Source: an uncultured Lachnospiraceae bacterium (GTDB taxonomy: Bacteria; Bacillota; Clostridia; Lachnospirales; Lachnospiraceae). From it: DNA of 16,130 bases. The notes below the pieces were generated by a model. The model was given only the letters and a program-made list of their open reading frames with translations. It was not told the DNA's origin and searched no databases. Position 1 is the first letter of the stretch. The number at the start of each line of letters is the position of its first letter. The DNA lies in contig CAJJNI010000031.1 of NCBI GenBank assembly GCA_905193085.1, positions 1 to 16,130 on the forward strand, read 5' to 3'. The position numbers and the translations under genes are program-made. Below are positions 1 to 8,908 of the stretch, piece by piece.

Positions 1-474
1 TACAAATTCCTGTGGAATTGTAACTTCAAATATTGAAAATTCTTCATCAAGCTCTACATAATCAAGAATATGGTCTGCGCTGTAACGTACTGCTGACCAT
101 CTTGCAAGCTGCTTTTCAGGATACACTATCTCGTCTGCACCATTATTTAACAAAAACTTTGCATGAACATCACTTGAAGCTCTTGATACTACCAGTTTAG
201 CACCCAGCTCTTTGAGAAGCGAAGTTGTCTCAAGTGAGCTTTGAAAATCATCACCTATGGTAACAAGACACAAATCATAATTGCCAATTCCAAGAGAGCG
301 GAGAAAATCTTCATTTGTGCTGTCACCAATCTGGGCATTTGTTACATGCGCCATAATACTGTCAACTCTCTCCTCAACACGGTCAACTACCATAACCTGA
401 TGATTTAACTTTTCTAAAGTAAGTGCCGCATGTCTTCCAAATCTACCTACACCGATTAAAAGTATTGATTTCAT
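1..474 (-). CDS. ktrA: KtrA/TrkA-type potassium uptake regulatory subunit, 3' end outside window
   Basis: Only the first 158 codons are inside the window; the reading frame is open to the left edge. The protein starts MKSILLIGVGRFG, a Rossmann nucleotide-binding loop (G8-V-G10-R-F-G13), and the acidic residue ending strand 2 is D31, as in RCK (TrkA-N) domains. Such cytosolic subunits form octameric rings that bind ATP/ADP or NAD(H) and gate a KtrB-type membrane subunit. The gene lies 16 bp downstream of ktrB in the same orientation, which supports a KtrAB pair. An AGGAGTG sequence lies 11 nt before the ATG at 474. The missing C-terminal part should hold the RCK_C domain, where c-di-AMP binds in many Firmicutes homologues; this cannot be checked here. 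Family assignment is secure; the exact ligand is inference. Confidence 0.9.
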   Translation of the reverse strand, partial: MKSILLIGVGRFGRHAALTLEKLNHQVMVVDRVEERVDSIMAHVTNAQIGDSTNEDFLRSLGIGNYDLCLVTIGDDFQSSLETTSLLKELGAKLVVSRASSDVHAKFLLNNGADEIVYPEKQLARWSAVRYSADHILDYVELDEEFSIFEVTIPQEFV

Positions 475-490
475 ATTTATTATGTCACTC

Positions 491-1846
491 CTATCCTACC
501 GCAATTTTCTCCTGCGGAAATTTTAGCACATGCGGTTTTTTTCTTGACAAAGCCGCATAAATTATTGTAAGACCACCTACACGCCCGAAAAACATAAGTA
601 TAATAAGCACAAGCTTTGCACATACTCCAAAATCCCCTGTAGTTCCGAGCGATAATCCTACTGTTGCAATTGCTGATGCTGTCTCAAACATACATGGCAG
701 CATAGGCATATCTTCAACGCTGCTTATAATTATTGCACCTGTAACAAAAAGAACAATGTATAGAATAAGTGTCGTTGCAGCATAAAGAATAGTATCTGAA
801 GGAACTCGTCTTCCAAATAATACCGCCGCTGAATCTCTCTTAAACACTGCTGCTGCAGTCGCAAAAAGTACAGCTATTGTTGTAACTTTAATTCCACCTG
901 CTGTAGAGCCTGTTGCTCCACCTACTAACATAATAACAATCATAATACTCTGTCCGCTTTCGCTAAACTCAGACAAATCAAGAGTATTAAAACCTGCCGT
1001 TCTCATCGTTACTGATTGAAATGCTGCTCCAAGAACCCTTTGTCTGGAACTCAATCCACTAAATACAGGTGCACCCAGTTCTGCAAAATAAAAATACAGT
1101 GCCGGAACAACTATTAAAAATACTGTAAATACCAAAATAACTTTGGACTGCATTCTGTATTTTCTAAAATGAAATTTATTTTTCTTAATATCTTCCCATG
1201 TAAGAAACCCGATTCCACCAACAATAATAAGTGCCATTATAACTACATTTACTATTATATTTTCTGAATACATGGTAAGCGATGATAAAGGCTGCTTTTC
1301 TCCCATAAGGTCAAATCCCGCATTACAGAAAGCTGAGATTGAATGAAATACAGAGTATGAAATTCCTTTTAAAACCCCAAATTCAGGTATGAAAACCAGG
1401 CTAAGTAAAACTGCACCGATAAGCTCTATTAAAAAAGCTGTCTTTATTATAAACCATGCCAGTTTTACAACACCACCCACCTGTGGGGCTGAAATAGTCT
1501 CCTGCAGGGTACTTCTCTGCATAAGGCCAATCTTTTTTCCTGAAAGCCTTGCGATTGTAACACCAATCATTACAACACCCAATCCGCCAATCTGTATAAG
1601 CATAATAATTATAATCTTACCAAATAATGACCAGTATGTCGCCGTATCTTTAACGACCAGCCCTGTAACACACACAGCAGAAGTTGATGTGAAAAGTGCT
1701 TCAATTAAACCCGCGCCTTTTCCATCAGCAGTTGCAACCGGCAGCATAAGCATCAGTGTCCCTATTATTATAACACCAAAAAAGCCGAAAATAATAGTTC
1801 TTGATGAAGGCGAAACAAATTTTCTTATATTATTTAGAATTTTCAT
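491..1846 (-). CDS. ktrB: KtrB/TrkH-family potassium uptake membrane subunit
   Basis: A 451-residue, very hydrophobic membrane protein with the four-fold pore repeat of the Trk/Ktr/HKT superfamily. The selectivity-filter glycine segments are visible as CVTGL (59-63), CNAGF (174-178), RTAGF (282-286) and ATVGL (394-398). The glycine-rich stretch around 309-318 (GGATGSTAGG) matches the intramembrane gating loop of KtrB. The length and short N-terminus fit KtrB better than the longer TrkH. It would form a homodimeric K+ (possibly Na+-coupled) channel-like transporter gated by the KtrA encoded just downstream. Its start overlaps the end of trkH by 17 bp, and only a weak purine-rich sequence precedes the ATG, so translational coupling is likely. 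Confidence 0.92.
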   Translation of the reverse strand: MKILNNIRKFVSPSSRTIIFGFFGVIIIGTLMLMLPVATADGKGAGLIEALFTSTSAVCVTGLVVKDTATYWSLFGKIIIIMLIQIGGLGVVMIGVTIARLSGKKIGLMQRSTLQETISAPQVGGVVKLAWFIIKTAFLIELIGAVLLSLVFIPEFGVLKGISYSVFHSISAFCNAGFDLMGEKQPLSSLTMYSENIIVNVVIMALIIVGGIGFLTWEDIKKNKFHFRKYRMQSKVILVFTVFLIVVPALYFYFAELGAPVFSGLSSRQRVLGAAFQSVTMRTAGFNTLDLSEFSESGQSIMIVIMLVGGATGSTAGGIKVTTIAVLFATAAAVFKRDSAAVLFGRRVPSDTILYAATTLILYIVLFVTGAIIISSVEDMPMLPCMFETASAIATVGLSLGTTGDFGVCAKLVLIILMFFGRVGGLTIIYAALSRKKPHVLKFPQEKIAVG

Positions 1847-3314
1847 TTTTTTTCTTCTTTCTTATCTTAGAGTCTATTGCATCTTTCCATATTGCAGGGT
1901 GAAATAAAATGAGCAATGGGAATAATTCCAATCTTCCTGCAAGCATATCAAACATCAAAACCCATTTAGAAAATGTATTAAATCCCCCAAAATTCTGGCT
2001 TGGACCAACCAGTTCAAGACCGGGACCAATATTATTTATAGTTGCGGCCACTGCCGTAAAATTAGTGACAAGGTCTTTACCTTCTAATGATACAAGAAAC
2101 ACTGACGCTGAAAACAGAATCATAAATGTTATAAAATATACATTAATTGAGCGGACAACCTCATGTTCAACAGGTTTTCCTTCTATCTTAATTTTCTTAA
2201 TACTCTTTGGATGAATATATGAATTAAATTCTTTAATTACAGTCTTAACCATAACTACAAAACGTGAAACCTTAATTCCACCGCCTGTACTTCCGGCACA
2301 TGCACCGATAAACATAAGCAGAACGAGCACTGTTCTGCAAGGCTGTGTCCACTGGTCAAAGTCAATACTTGCAAACCCGGTCGTTGTAATTATCGAGCCA
2401 ACCTGAAATGCTGCATGTCTTAATGCTTCTGCCGCACTTGACATTGTGTCCACAATTTCAAAAAATATTATTGCTATCGACGCAGCTATAATCAAAAAAT
2501 AATATCTGACTTCTTCCATTGAAAATGCTTTCTTAAAATATCTGAATACCAGGAAATAATATGCATTAAAATTAACACCAAACAAAATCATGAAAACTGT
2601 AACGACCCACTGTATGTATGGTGAATAACTTGCCATACTGTCATTTTTTATACCAAATCCACCTGTACCCGCTGTACCAAAACTTGTTGCCACAGCATCA
2701 AAGACAGGCATTTTTCCAGCGATAAGAAGCACTATTTCCAGAACTGTCATTCCAAAATAAATTAAATACAGTATTCTTGCAGTATGCTTTATTTTTGGAA
2801 CAAGCTTACCAACTGAAGGTCCCGGGCTTTCAGCTCTCATAAGATTAATATTTGAACCGCCGCTCAATGGTACAACTGCAAGCAAAAACACCAGCACACC
2901 CATACCACCAATCCAATGAGTGAAGCTTCTCCAGAATAAAGAAGTATACGACATACTTTCAACTTCACTTAAAATACTCGCACCTGTTGTCGTAAAACCT
3001 GAAATTGTCTCAAAAATAGCATCTGTAAAGCTTTTGATTTCTCCTGTCAGCATAAAAGGAAGTGCCCCAAAGAAACTTAGAAATATCCAGCTTAATGCTG
3101 TTGCAACGCACCCTTCCTTCAAATAAAATACTTTTTCCACAGGTTTTTTTAAGGTCATAAGACAGCCTAACACCATGCATAAAGCAGCCACTGCCAGATA
3201 CCACACGCCCTGATTTTCTCTGTAAATCACTGACACCATACATGGCAGTAAAAGCAGAATTGCTTCTATTTTTAAAACATGACCTAAGATAAACCTTACC
3301 ATTGAACCATTCAT
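1830..3314 (-). CDS. trkH: TrkH-type potassium uptake membrane protein
   Basis: A 494-residue polytopic protein, close to the usual TrkH length of about 480. The four pore signatures are TTTGAS (108-113), TAGTGGFG (214-221), TTTGFA (310-315) and NNIGPG (427-432), and a gating-loop-like GACAGSTGGG lies at 337-346. It has the additional N-terminal transmembrane pair typical of TrkH, absent from KtrB. It lies 15 bp after trkA and overlaps ktrB by 17 bp, so the genes are co-transcribed. A GGGAG element sits about 11 nt before the ATG at 3314. An alternative start at Met5 is possible but has no better ribosome binding site. The C-terminus is lysine-rich and cytosolic. Presumed partner: the two-module TrkA encoded upstream. 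Confidence 0.92.
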   Translation of the reverse strand: MNGSMVRFILGHVLKIEAILLLLPCMVSVIYRENQGVWYLAVAALCMVLGCLMTLKKPVEKVFYLKEGCVATALSWIFLSFFGALPFMLTGEIKSFTDAIFETISGFTTTGASILSEVESMSYTSLFWRSFTHWIGGMGVLVFLLAVVPLSGGSNINLMRAESPGPSVGKLVPKIKHTARILYLIYFGMTVLEIVLLIAGKMPVFDAVATSFGTAGTGGFGIKNDSMASYSPYIQWVVTVFMILFGVNFNAYYFLVFRYFKKAFSMEEVRYYFLIIAASIAIIFFEIVDTMSSAAEALRHAAFQVGSIITTTGFASIDFDQWTQPCRTVLVLLMFIGACAGSTGGGIKVSRFVVMVKTVIKEFNSYIHPKSIKKIKIEGKPVEHEVVRSINVYFITFMILFSASVFLVSLEGKDLVTNFTAVAATINNIGPGLELVGPSQNFGGFNTFSKWVLMFDMLAGRLELFPLLILFHPAIWKDAIDSKIRKKKKNENSK

Positions 3315-3329
3315 AACTTCCCATGCTCC

Positions 3330-4733
3330 CTATAATAATATATCCTTTATATCCCTGAATCCTTTGTGGGTTGTCATAATCATTACGGTATCGCCCACTT
3401 TTATGCTGTCTTGTCCATTGGGCAACATAATTTTACCATTTCTGTTGATAAATGATATTAGTAAATCTTTCTTTAATTTCAAATCACGAAGCGGTATATC
3501 AGTAACAGCCGACTTCTCATCAATTCTGAACTCAATTGCCTCTACTCTTTGGTCAAACAGATGATACAATGTCTCTATATTACTGTCCATAGAGTTTTTC
3601 TTTGCTCTTACATAGGCAATTATAGCTTCTGCCGTAATATATTTCGGATACAAAACACTTCCTAAATCAAGGGAATTGATAACTGTCTTGAAATTTATTC
3701 TGTTTATTTTAGTTATTACTTTGGCATCTGATGCATGACGCGCATGAAGTGTAAGAAGTATATTCTCTTCATCAATACCTGTAAGCGGCACAAATGACTG
3801 GACATACTTAAGTCCCTCTTCTTTCAACAGCTCTTCATCAGTTCCATCTCCATTTATAATTACAGCATCAGGTAAAAGTACGCTGAGTTCTTCACAGCGG
3901 TTTCTGTTCTGCTCAATTATCTTTACATCAACACCCATATTTAAAAGCTGCTTTGCAAGATAATATCCGGCTCTTCCTCCTCCTACTATCATTGCATCTT
4001 TTACTTTATTTGTCTTAAGACCTATATATTCAAAAAATTCCTTAACATATCTTCGCGGAAGAACAACAGAAACCACATCGTCCTGTTTAACTTTAAATTC
4101 TCCGTCAGGTATATAGACTTCTCCATCTCTTTCAATTGCACCGATAAGAATATTAACACCGTTATTTTTATGGGTAATTATCCTGCCCAGTTCTGCAATC
4201 TTAATTCCATCAAGTATATTTCTGCCCGGAAGCTTAAATTTGATTATTTCCGCCTGTCCATGCGCAAATGAACTTACTTCAAGCGCTGTTGGAAGTGCAA
4301 GTATTCTTGCAGCCTCTTTTGCCATCTCAAGCTCTGGATTTATAACCATTGTGAGTCCGAGTTTCTCTCTTAAATACGATATATCCTCTATATAATCAGG
4401 ATTTCTTACTCTTGCTATTGCAGCACATTCTCCAACTTTTCTCGCAATAGTGCAGCACAGTAAATTAAGTTCATCAGAACCTGTAACTGCAATTATCAAA
4501 TCGGCATCTTTGATTCCGGCATCCATCTGTGTACTGTAACTTGCACCATTTCCAACTACACCCATAACATCATATAATTCAGCAAGTGCCTGTACTCTTG
4601 ATGCCTCTGTATCAACTACAGTAATGTCATGTCCTTCATTACAAAGTTGTTCTACAAGTGTGTTTCCTACTTTTCCACAACCTACAATCAATATGTTCAA
4701 ACCATTTTTGTCTGTTTTCTTTGCAAAATGCAT
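3330..4733 (-). CDS. trkA: TrkA, potassium uptake regulator with tandem RCK modules
   Basis: A 467-residue cytosolic protein made of two RCK_N/RCK_C modules in tandem, the classic TrkA architecture (E. coli TrkA is about 458 residues). Module 1 has the nucleotide loop GCGKVG (18-23) with D41 at the end of strand 2; module 2 has GGGRAG (251-256) with E274 in the equivalent place. RCK_C-like segments follow at about 150-230 and 390-467. It would bind NAD(H) or adenine nucleotides and gate TrkH encoded 15 bp downstream. It is the first gene of the operon and has its own promoter about 130 nt upstream. A GGAGG lies 14 nt before the ATG at 4733, longer than usual. No in-frame alternative start lies between that GGAGG and the ATG. 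Confidence 0.93.
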   Translation of the reverse strand: MHFAKKTDKNGLNILIVGCGKVGNTLVEQLCNEGHDITVVDTEASRVQALAELYDVMGVVGNGASYSTQMDAGIKDADLIIAVTGSDELNLLCCTIARKVGECAAIARVRNPDYIEDISYLREKLGLTMVINPELEMAKEAARILALPTALEVSSFAHGQAEIIKFKLPGRNILDGIKIAELGRIITHKNNGVNILIGAIERDGEVYIPDGEFKVKQDDVVSVVLPRRYVKEFFEYIGLKTNKVKDAMIVGGGRAGYYLAKQLLNMGVDVKIIEQNRNRCEELSVLLPDAVIINGDGTDEELLKEEGLKYVQSFVPLTGIDEENILLTLHARHASDAKVITKINRINFKTVINSLDLGSVLYPKYITAEAIIAYVRAKKNSMDSNIETLYHLFDQRVEAIEFRIDEKSAVTDIPLRDLKLKKDLLISFINRNGKIMLPNGQDSIKVGDTVMIMTTHKGFRDIKDILL

Positions 4734-4761
4734 TTTCTTTTACTTTTCCTCCATACTCATA

Positions 4762-4777
4762 GTCAGGTATCCCTGAC
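4762..4777 (-). promoter_or_regulatory. Small perfect hairpin in the trkA leader
   Basis: A six-base stem (GTCAGG/CCTGAC) with a four-base loop lies about 10 nt upstream of the GGAGG of trkA, inside the roughly 130-nt untranslated leader. It could influence ribosome access. There is no U-tract, so it is not a terminator. No large riboswitch-like structure was recognised in this leader; in particular it looks too short and lacks recognisable elements of the c-di-AMP (ydaO-type) riboswitch often found before ktr genes. Confidence 0.35.
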
Positions 4778-4869
4778 CCCAGCATCAACTCATAGAATAT
4801 TATAAATCATTTTTATAATAATATCAATCGCCATTTATACAACTTAATTCAATCTTAGCCAACTGATAA

Positions 4870-4902
4870 ATTATATACAATGAACGGATAATTAACTGTC
4901 AA
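4870..4902 (-). promoter_or_regulatory. Probable promoter of the trkA-trkH-ktrB-ktrA operon
   Basis: On the minus strand a perfect TTGACA (4902-4897) is followed 17 bp later by TGTATA (4879-4874) and 21 bp later by TATAAT (4875-4870). The -35 is ideal, but the spacing is only standard for the weaker -10, so the exact box is uncertain. The resulting leader is about 130 nt. No other promoter-like pair was seen inside the four-gene operon. Confidence 0.5.
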
Positions 4903-4996
4903 CAGCCAAAAGTTCTAACCCTCAAATTATACAATTTCAACTAACATTCTTAATAAGCGTGAATTTTCTTTATAAAAATTTAATCCCTTAAAGGTA

Positions 4997-5025
4997 TTGC
5001 TTTAATGATAAAAATTGTTTAGAAT
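4997..5025 (+). promoter_or_regulatory. Probable phosphoketolase promoter
   Basis: TTGCTT (4997-5002) and TAGAAT (5020-5025) are separated by 17 bp, giving a start site near 5032 and a short leader of about 30 nt. TACAAT (5025-5030) is an alternative -10. A perfect 12-bp palindrome (TACAATATTGTA, 5025-5036) overlaps the start region and could be an operator. The rest of the divergent spacer, about 4903-4996, is AT-rich and shows nothing else recognisable. Confidence 0.45.
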
Positions 5026-5061
5026 ACAATATTGTAAAAACCACAAAGGAGGACATAAACC

Positions 5062-7437
5062 ATGGCAGACTTGAATGTTGTGGAAAAGCAGCCACTTACA
5101 GATGACTATTTAAAGAAAATGGATGCGTATTGGCGTGCTACAAACTATCTTGGTGCTGCTCAGTTGTATTTACTGGACAACCCATTACTTCGTGAACCAT
5201 TAAAACCGGAACACATTAAGAAAAAAATCGTAGGACACTGGGGAACAGTTCCTGGTCAGAACTTTATATATGTTCACTTGAATCGTGTAATCAAAAAATA
5301 CGATCAGGATATGATTTTAATTTCCGGTCCTGGACACGGCGGAAACTTTTTCGTTGCCAATACATACTTAGAAGGTACTTACAGCGAAGTTTATCCAAAT
5401 ATCGGAGAAGATATGGATGGACTTAAGAAGCTTTGCAAGCAGTTCTCATTCCCTGGAGGTATCTCAAGTCATGTTGCACCGGAAACACCTGGTTCAATTA
5501 ATGAAGGTGGTGAGTTAGGCTACTCTCTTGCACATTCTTTTGGTGCTGTGTTTGATAATCCTGACTTAGTTGTTTCATGTATAGTAGGTGACGGTGAGGC
5601 TGAAACAGGTCCACTTGCTACTTCATGGCAGTGTAATAAATTTTTAAATCCTATAAATGACGGTGCAGTTCTTCCTATCCTTCATCTTAATGGATACAAG
5701 ATTAGCAACCCAACTATTCTTGCAAGAATTTCTAAAGAAGAACTCACTAATTTCTTTGACGGTTGTGGCTGGGAACCATATTTCGTTGAAGGCGACGAGC
5801 CAATGGATATGCATAAGAAAATGGCTGAAGCTTTAGATAAAGCTATGGACAAGATTAAAGCAATCCAGAAAAATGCCCGTGAGAACAATGATGCAACAAG
5901 ACCAAAGTGGCCTATGATTGTTCTTCGTACACCAAAGGGATGGACAGGTCCAAAGGTTGTTGACGGTTCTCAGATTGAAGGTTCATTCCGTGCACATCAG
6001 GTTCCGATTATGATGGATAAGCCTGAACATCTTGATATGTTGAAAGAATGGCTCTTAAGCTATCACCCGGAAGAACTTTTCGATGAAAACGGTAAACTTA
6101 TCCCTGAACTTAAAGCTCTTGCTCCAACAGGCGATAAGAGAATCGGTTCTAACCCACATGCAAACGGTGGTAAATTACTCCGCGATTTAAGACTTCCTGA
6201 TTTCCGTAAATATGGTATCGATGTTCCAACACCAGGTGCTGTAGAAGCTCAGGATATGATTGAACTTGGCGGATTCGTAAGAGATATATTTAAATTAAAT
6301 GAAGACTCTAAAAACTTCCGTATTTTCGGACCAGACGAGACTATGTCAAACCGTCTTGGTAAAGTATTCGAAGTTACTAACAGAGATTGGAATAATGAAA
6401 AATATGACACAGATGAATTCCTCGCTACAGACGGTCGTGTTATGGACTCAATGCTCAGCGAACATATGTGCGAAGGCTGGTTAGAAGGTTATCTTCTTAC
6501 AGGTCGTCATGGCTTCTTCGCAAGTTATGAAGCATTTATCCGTGTTGTAGATTCAATGTGTGCACAGCATGCAAAATGGTTAAAAGTCTGCAGTCAGCTT
6601 CCTTGGAGACAGTCAATTGCATCTCTTAACTTAATTCTTACATCAAATGTATGGCAGCAGGATCATAATGGATTTACACATCAGGATCCAGGTTTCCTTG
6701 ACCATATTGCAAATAAGAAGGCAGATGTTGTAAGACTTTATCTTCCACCTGATACTAACTGCTTATTATCATGCTTTGACCATTGTATCAGAAGCCGTGA
6801 CTATGTAAATGTACTTGTTACATCTAAACATCCTCGTCAGCAGTGGCTCACAATGGAACAGGCTGTTAAACATTGTACTCAGGGTATCGGTATCTGGGAT
6901 TGGGCAAGTAACGACCAGGGTGAAGAACCTGATATTGTAATGGCTTGTTGTGGTGATACACCAACACTTGAAACACTTGCAGCAGTAACAATCTTAAGAG
7001 ATGCTCTTCCGGAGTTAAAGATTCGTGTTGTCAATGTAGTTGACCTTATGAAGTTAGAGTCAAGTACAAAACACCCTCATGGTTTAACAAATGCTGAATA
7101 TGATGCTCTCTTCACAAAAGATAAGCCAATCATCTTCGCATTCCACGGATATCGCACACTTATCCATGAGCTTACATATGACCGTACAAACCGCAACATC
7201 ACAGTACACGGTTATCAGGAAGAAGGAACAATCACTACACCATTCGATATGCGTGTTCAGAATGAAATTGACCGTTTCAGCCTTGTTAAGAGTGCTCTTC
7301 ATAACCTTCCACAGTTAGGAAACAAGGGCTCTTACCTCATTCAGAAGATGAATGACAAGTTAGTTGAACATAAACAGTACATACATGAATATGGTGTTGA
7401 TTTACCAGAAATCAGAGACTGGAAATGGAATAAATAA
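5062..7437 (+). CDS. xfp: Phosphoketolase (xylulose-5-phosphate/fructose-6-phosphate phosphoketolase)
   Basis: A full-length, 791-residue thiamine-diphosphate enzyme that cleaves xylulose 5-phosphate (and often fructose 6-phosphate) with phosphate to acetyl phosphate and glyceraldehyde 3-phosphate (or erythrose 4-phosphate). Visible signatures: GHWGT (58-62), GPGHGG (89-94), the phosphoketolase motif EGGELGY (148-154), the ThDP/Mg2+ motif GDGEAETGP (176-184) and the NGYK/NPT segment (210-217). The central pyrimidine domain with FASYEAF and the C-terminal transketolase-like domain are intact. A strong AAAGGAGG lies 9 nt before the ATG. The gene is monocistronic, between its own promoter and a hairpin terminator. 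Codon use is that of a well-expressed gene. Substrate preference for Xu5P versus F6P cannot be read from the sequence. No acetate kinase is in the window. Confidence 0.97.
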   Translation: MADLNVVEKQPLTDDYLKKMDAYWRATNYLGAAQLYLLDNPLLREPLKPEHIKKKIVGHWGTVPGQNFIYVHLNRVIKKYDQDMILISGPGHGGNFFVANTYLEGTYSEVYPNIGEDMDGLKKLCKQFSFPGGISSHVAPETPGSINEGGELGYSLAHSFGAVFDNPDLVVSCIVGDGEAETGPLATSWQCNKFLNPINDGAVLPILHLNGYKISNPTILARISKEELTNFFDGCGWEPYFVEGDEPMDMHKKMAEALDKAMDKIKAIQKNARENNDATRPKWPMIVLRTPKGWTGPKVVDGSQIEGSFRAHQVPIMMDKPEHLDMLKEWLLSYHPEELFDENGKLIPELKALAPTGDKRIGSNPHANGGKLLRDLRLPDFRKYGIDVPTPGAVEAQDMIELGGFVRDIFKLNEDSKNFRIFGPDETMSNRLGKVFEVTNRDWNNEKYDTDEFLATDGRVMDSMLSEHMCEGWLEGYLLTGRHGFFASYEAFIRVVDSMCAQHAKWLKVCSQLPWRQSIASLNLILTSNVWQQDHNGFTHQDPGFLDHIANKKADVVRLYLPPDTNCLLSCFDHCIRSRDYVNVLVTSKHPRQQWLTMEQAVKHCTQGIGIWDWASNDQGEEPDIVMACCGDTPTLETLAAVTILRDALPELKIRVVNVVDLMKLESSTKHPHGLTNAEYDALFTKDKPIIFAFHGYRTLIHELTYDRTNRNITVHGYQEEGTITTPFDMRVQNEIDRFSLVKSALHNLPQLGNKGSYLIQKMNDKLVEHKQYIHEYGVDLPEIRDWKWNK

Positions 7438-7476
7438 TTTACAGTGTATGTAATTTAATTTAAATCTGTACAAACT

Positions 7477-7526
7477 AATCCCCCGCTTAGCACTTTATAA
7501 TTAAAGTATTTTAAGCGGGGGATTTT
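7477..7526 (+). terminator. Rho-independent terminator after phosphoketolase
   Basis: A perfect 13-bp stem (AATCCCCCGCTTA at 7477-7489 with its complement at 7512-7524) is followed by a short T run. The 22-nt apical part contains a second stem, ACTTTA/TAAAGT (7492-7497/7502-7507). It lies between convergent genes. The T run is better on the plus strand, but it may also limit read-through from the dockerin protein gene on the minus strand. Confidence 0.85.
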
Positions 7527-7570
7527 AAGTTATGCTATATGTAGCAAATAAGCCAAAATTGGTGTCTGAA

Positions 7571-8908
7571 TTAGTTTTCTGATGTATCAATGCTGCTTTT
7601 ATTTAAAATAAATTTAACACCGTCATCAGTCATTTTCTTTGAAACAACGCAGAACTTGTTAAATTCATACTCACCTTTCGTATAAGTCGGATTAAGTGTT
7701 GTCTCTTCCATTATATTGCTGCCATTAATAACAGTGCATGAATCTATATTGGCAATGTCATCACAATTTACTTCTTCTTTTACTGCAAGAATATTATACT
7801 GCTCAAATGAATCTTTGTATGCTTTTAAAATATTTGCTTTCTTCTCGTCCGGACAATCTGAAAGATAGGCTTCAAGCTGTTCATAATTTTCTATTATCTG
7901 CATATTATCGCTTGTTTTATCATTTTTTTCACTTATAAATGCATGAATATTTCCTTCTGCAGATTCTAACGATTTTGTGTTGACTATGTCCGTAATTCCA
8001 AGTGCCATTTTTAACACATCTGCCACATCATTAAGATTGACTTTTCCATCACCGTCAACATCATACGAAAACTCCTGATAATTACTCAAATCTGAAATTC
8101 CAAGTGCACCTTTAAGCACTTCATTTACATCACTTAATGTTACCTTCCACTTTTGACCAACACTTCCCATTATACAGTTTTTAACATAATCTGCCGGATA
8201 AACTGTTTTATCCATAACTTTTCCTGACTCATTCTCAGTTCCCATCAATCCAAGACTGATACCCTGTTCTATATTTTCTGAATCATCAACAACTGAAAAA
8301 GTAATAGTTGCTATCTCTTTAACAACAGGCTCATATTTATCTTCAATTGCATACTCATAATATATACCAGCCATTCCTATGTAACTGTCATTAACTTTAT
8401 AATCATATATACTGTAAGCATCTCTTAAAACCCAGCTATCATCATCCAGCACAGGCTGAAATGCTTCTATAAATTCCTGCGACCATTCAAATTTGTCAAA
8501 TTTAAGCGTTTTATTATCATATTTAACTGCAAAATCAAACCCACCCTTTAAATTTTTTATGTCGTCTTCTGCAAAATTTATTTTAACAATTACCTTATCG
8601 GCTTCTCTTTTAACATCTAACACTCCCCTGTCACTATTACAGTAAATTCCTGAAAAATCGCTTTTCTGACCACCAACTACACCAATCTGACTCATTATAC
8701 ATGCTATATCAGAAAATGTCAGTGCACCGTCTCTGTTTACATCATATTCTGCATTATAACTGTCTGCACTGTTATCAAGCGCAAGCTTCAGGCCTGTCTT
8801 ATACTCCGTAAATGCCTGTGTATTATCACACGCAAAACTGCTGCATGCTCCTGCTATACATAATCCTGCTAATGTTTTTGCTGCTGCCTTTTTAAATTTC
8901 TTTGTCAT
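7571..8908 (-). CDS. Secreted protein with dockerin-type calcium loops and a cohesin-like domain
   Basis: A 445-residue exported protein. Residues 1-27 are a lysine-rich then hydrophobic signal sequence. Residues about 55-78 hold one EF-hand/dockerin-type loop (D56-x-N58-x-D60-G ... D67). Residues about 90-235 resemble a cohesin-like beta domain: the segments GGFDFAVKYDNKTLKF and ATITFSVVDDS match the usual pattern. Residues about 255-308 look like a dockerin type I pair in which the first loop is degenerate (VTLSDVNEVLKGALG) and the second is canonical (D283-x-D285-x-D287-G ... D294). The last 130 or so residues are an unassigned domain. AGGAGAG lies about 6 nt before the ATG. The gene is monocistronic. 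A role in an extracellular complex or as a surface scaffold is inference; no catalytic domain is visible. Confidence 0.8.
   Translation of the reverse strand: MTKKFKKAAAKTLAGLCIAGACSSFACDNTQAFTEYKTGLKLALDNSADSYNAEYDVNRDGALTFSDIACIMSQIGVVGGQKSDFSGIYCNSDRGVLDVKREADKVIVKINFAEDDIKNLKGGFDFAVKYDNKTLKFDKFEWSQEFIEAFQPVLDDDSWVLRDAYSIYDYKVNDSYIGMAGIYYEYAIEDKYEPVVKEIATITFSVVDDSENIEQGISLGLMGTENESGKVMDKTVYPADYVKNCIMGSVGQKWKVTLSDVNEVLKGALGISDLSNYQEFSYDVDGDGKVNLNDVADVLKMALGITDIVNTKSLESAEGNIHAFISEKNDKTSDNMQIIENYEQLEAYLSDCPDEKKANILKAYKDSFEQYNILAVKEEVNCDDIANIDSCTVINGSNIMEETTLNPTYTKGEYEFNKFCVVSKKMTDDGVKFILNKSSIDTSEN

Noticed and set aside
1389..1907. 172-codon plus-strand frame opposite ktrB
   Set aside because: Antisense shadow of a well-supported membrane protein gene; its composition mirrors the reverse of hydrophobic codons and it has no ribosome binding site.
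3010..3324. 104-codon minus-strand frame overlapping the trkH start
   Set aside because: It overlaps the trkH N-terminus in another frame; trkH has the family motifs and this frame has none.
4734..4900. c-di-AMP (ydaO-type) riboswitch before the potassium operon
   Set aside because: The leader from the likely promoter is only about 130 nt, and I could not find the nested helices or conserved loops expected of that class.
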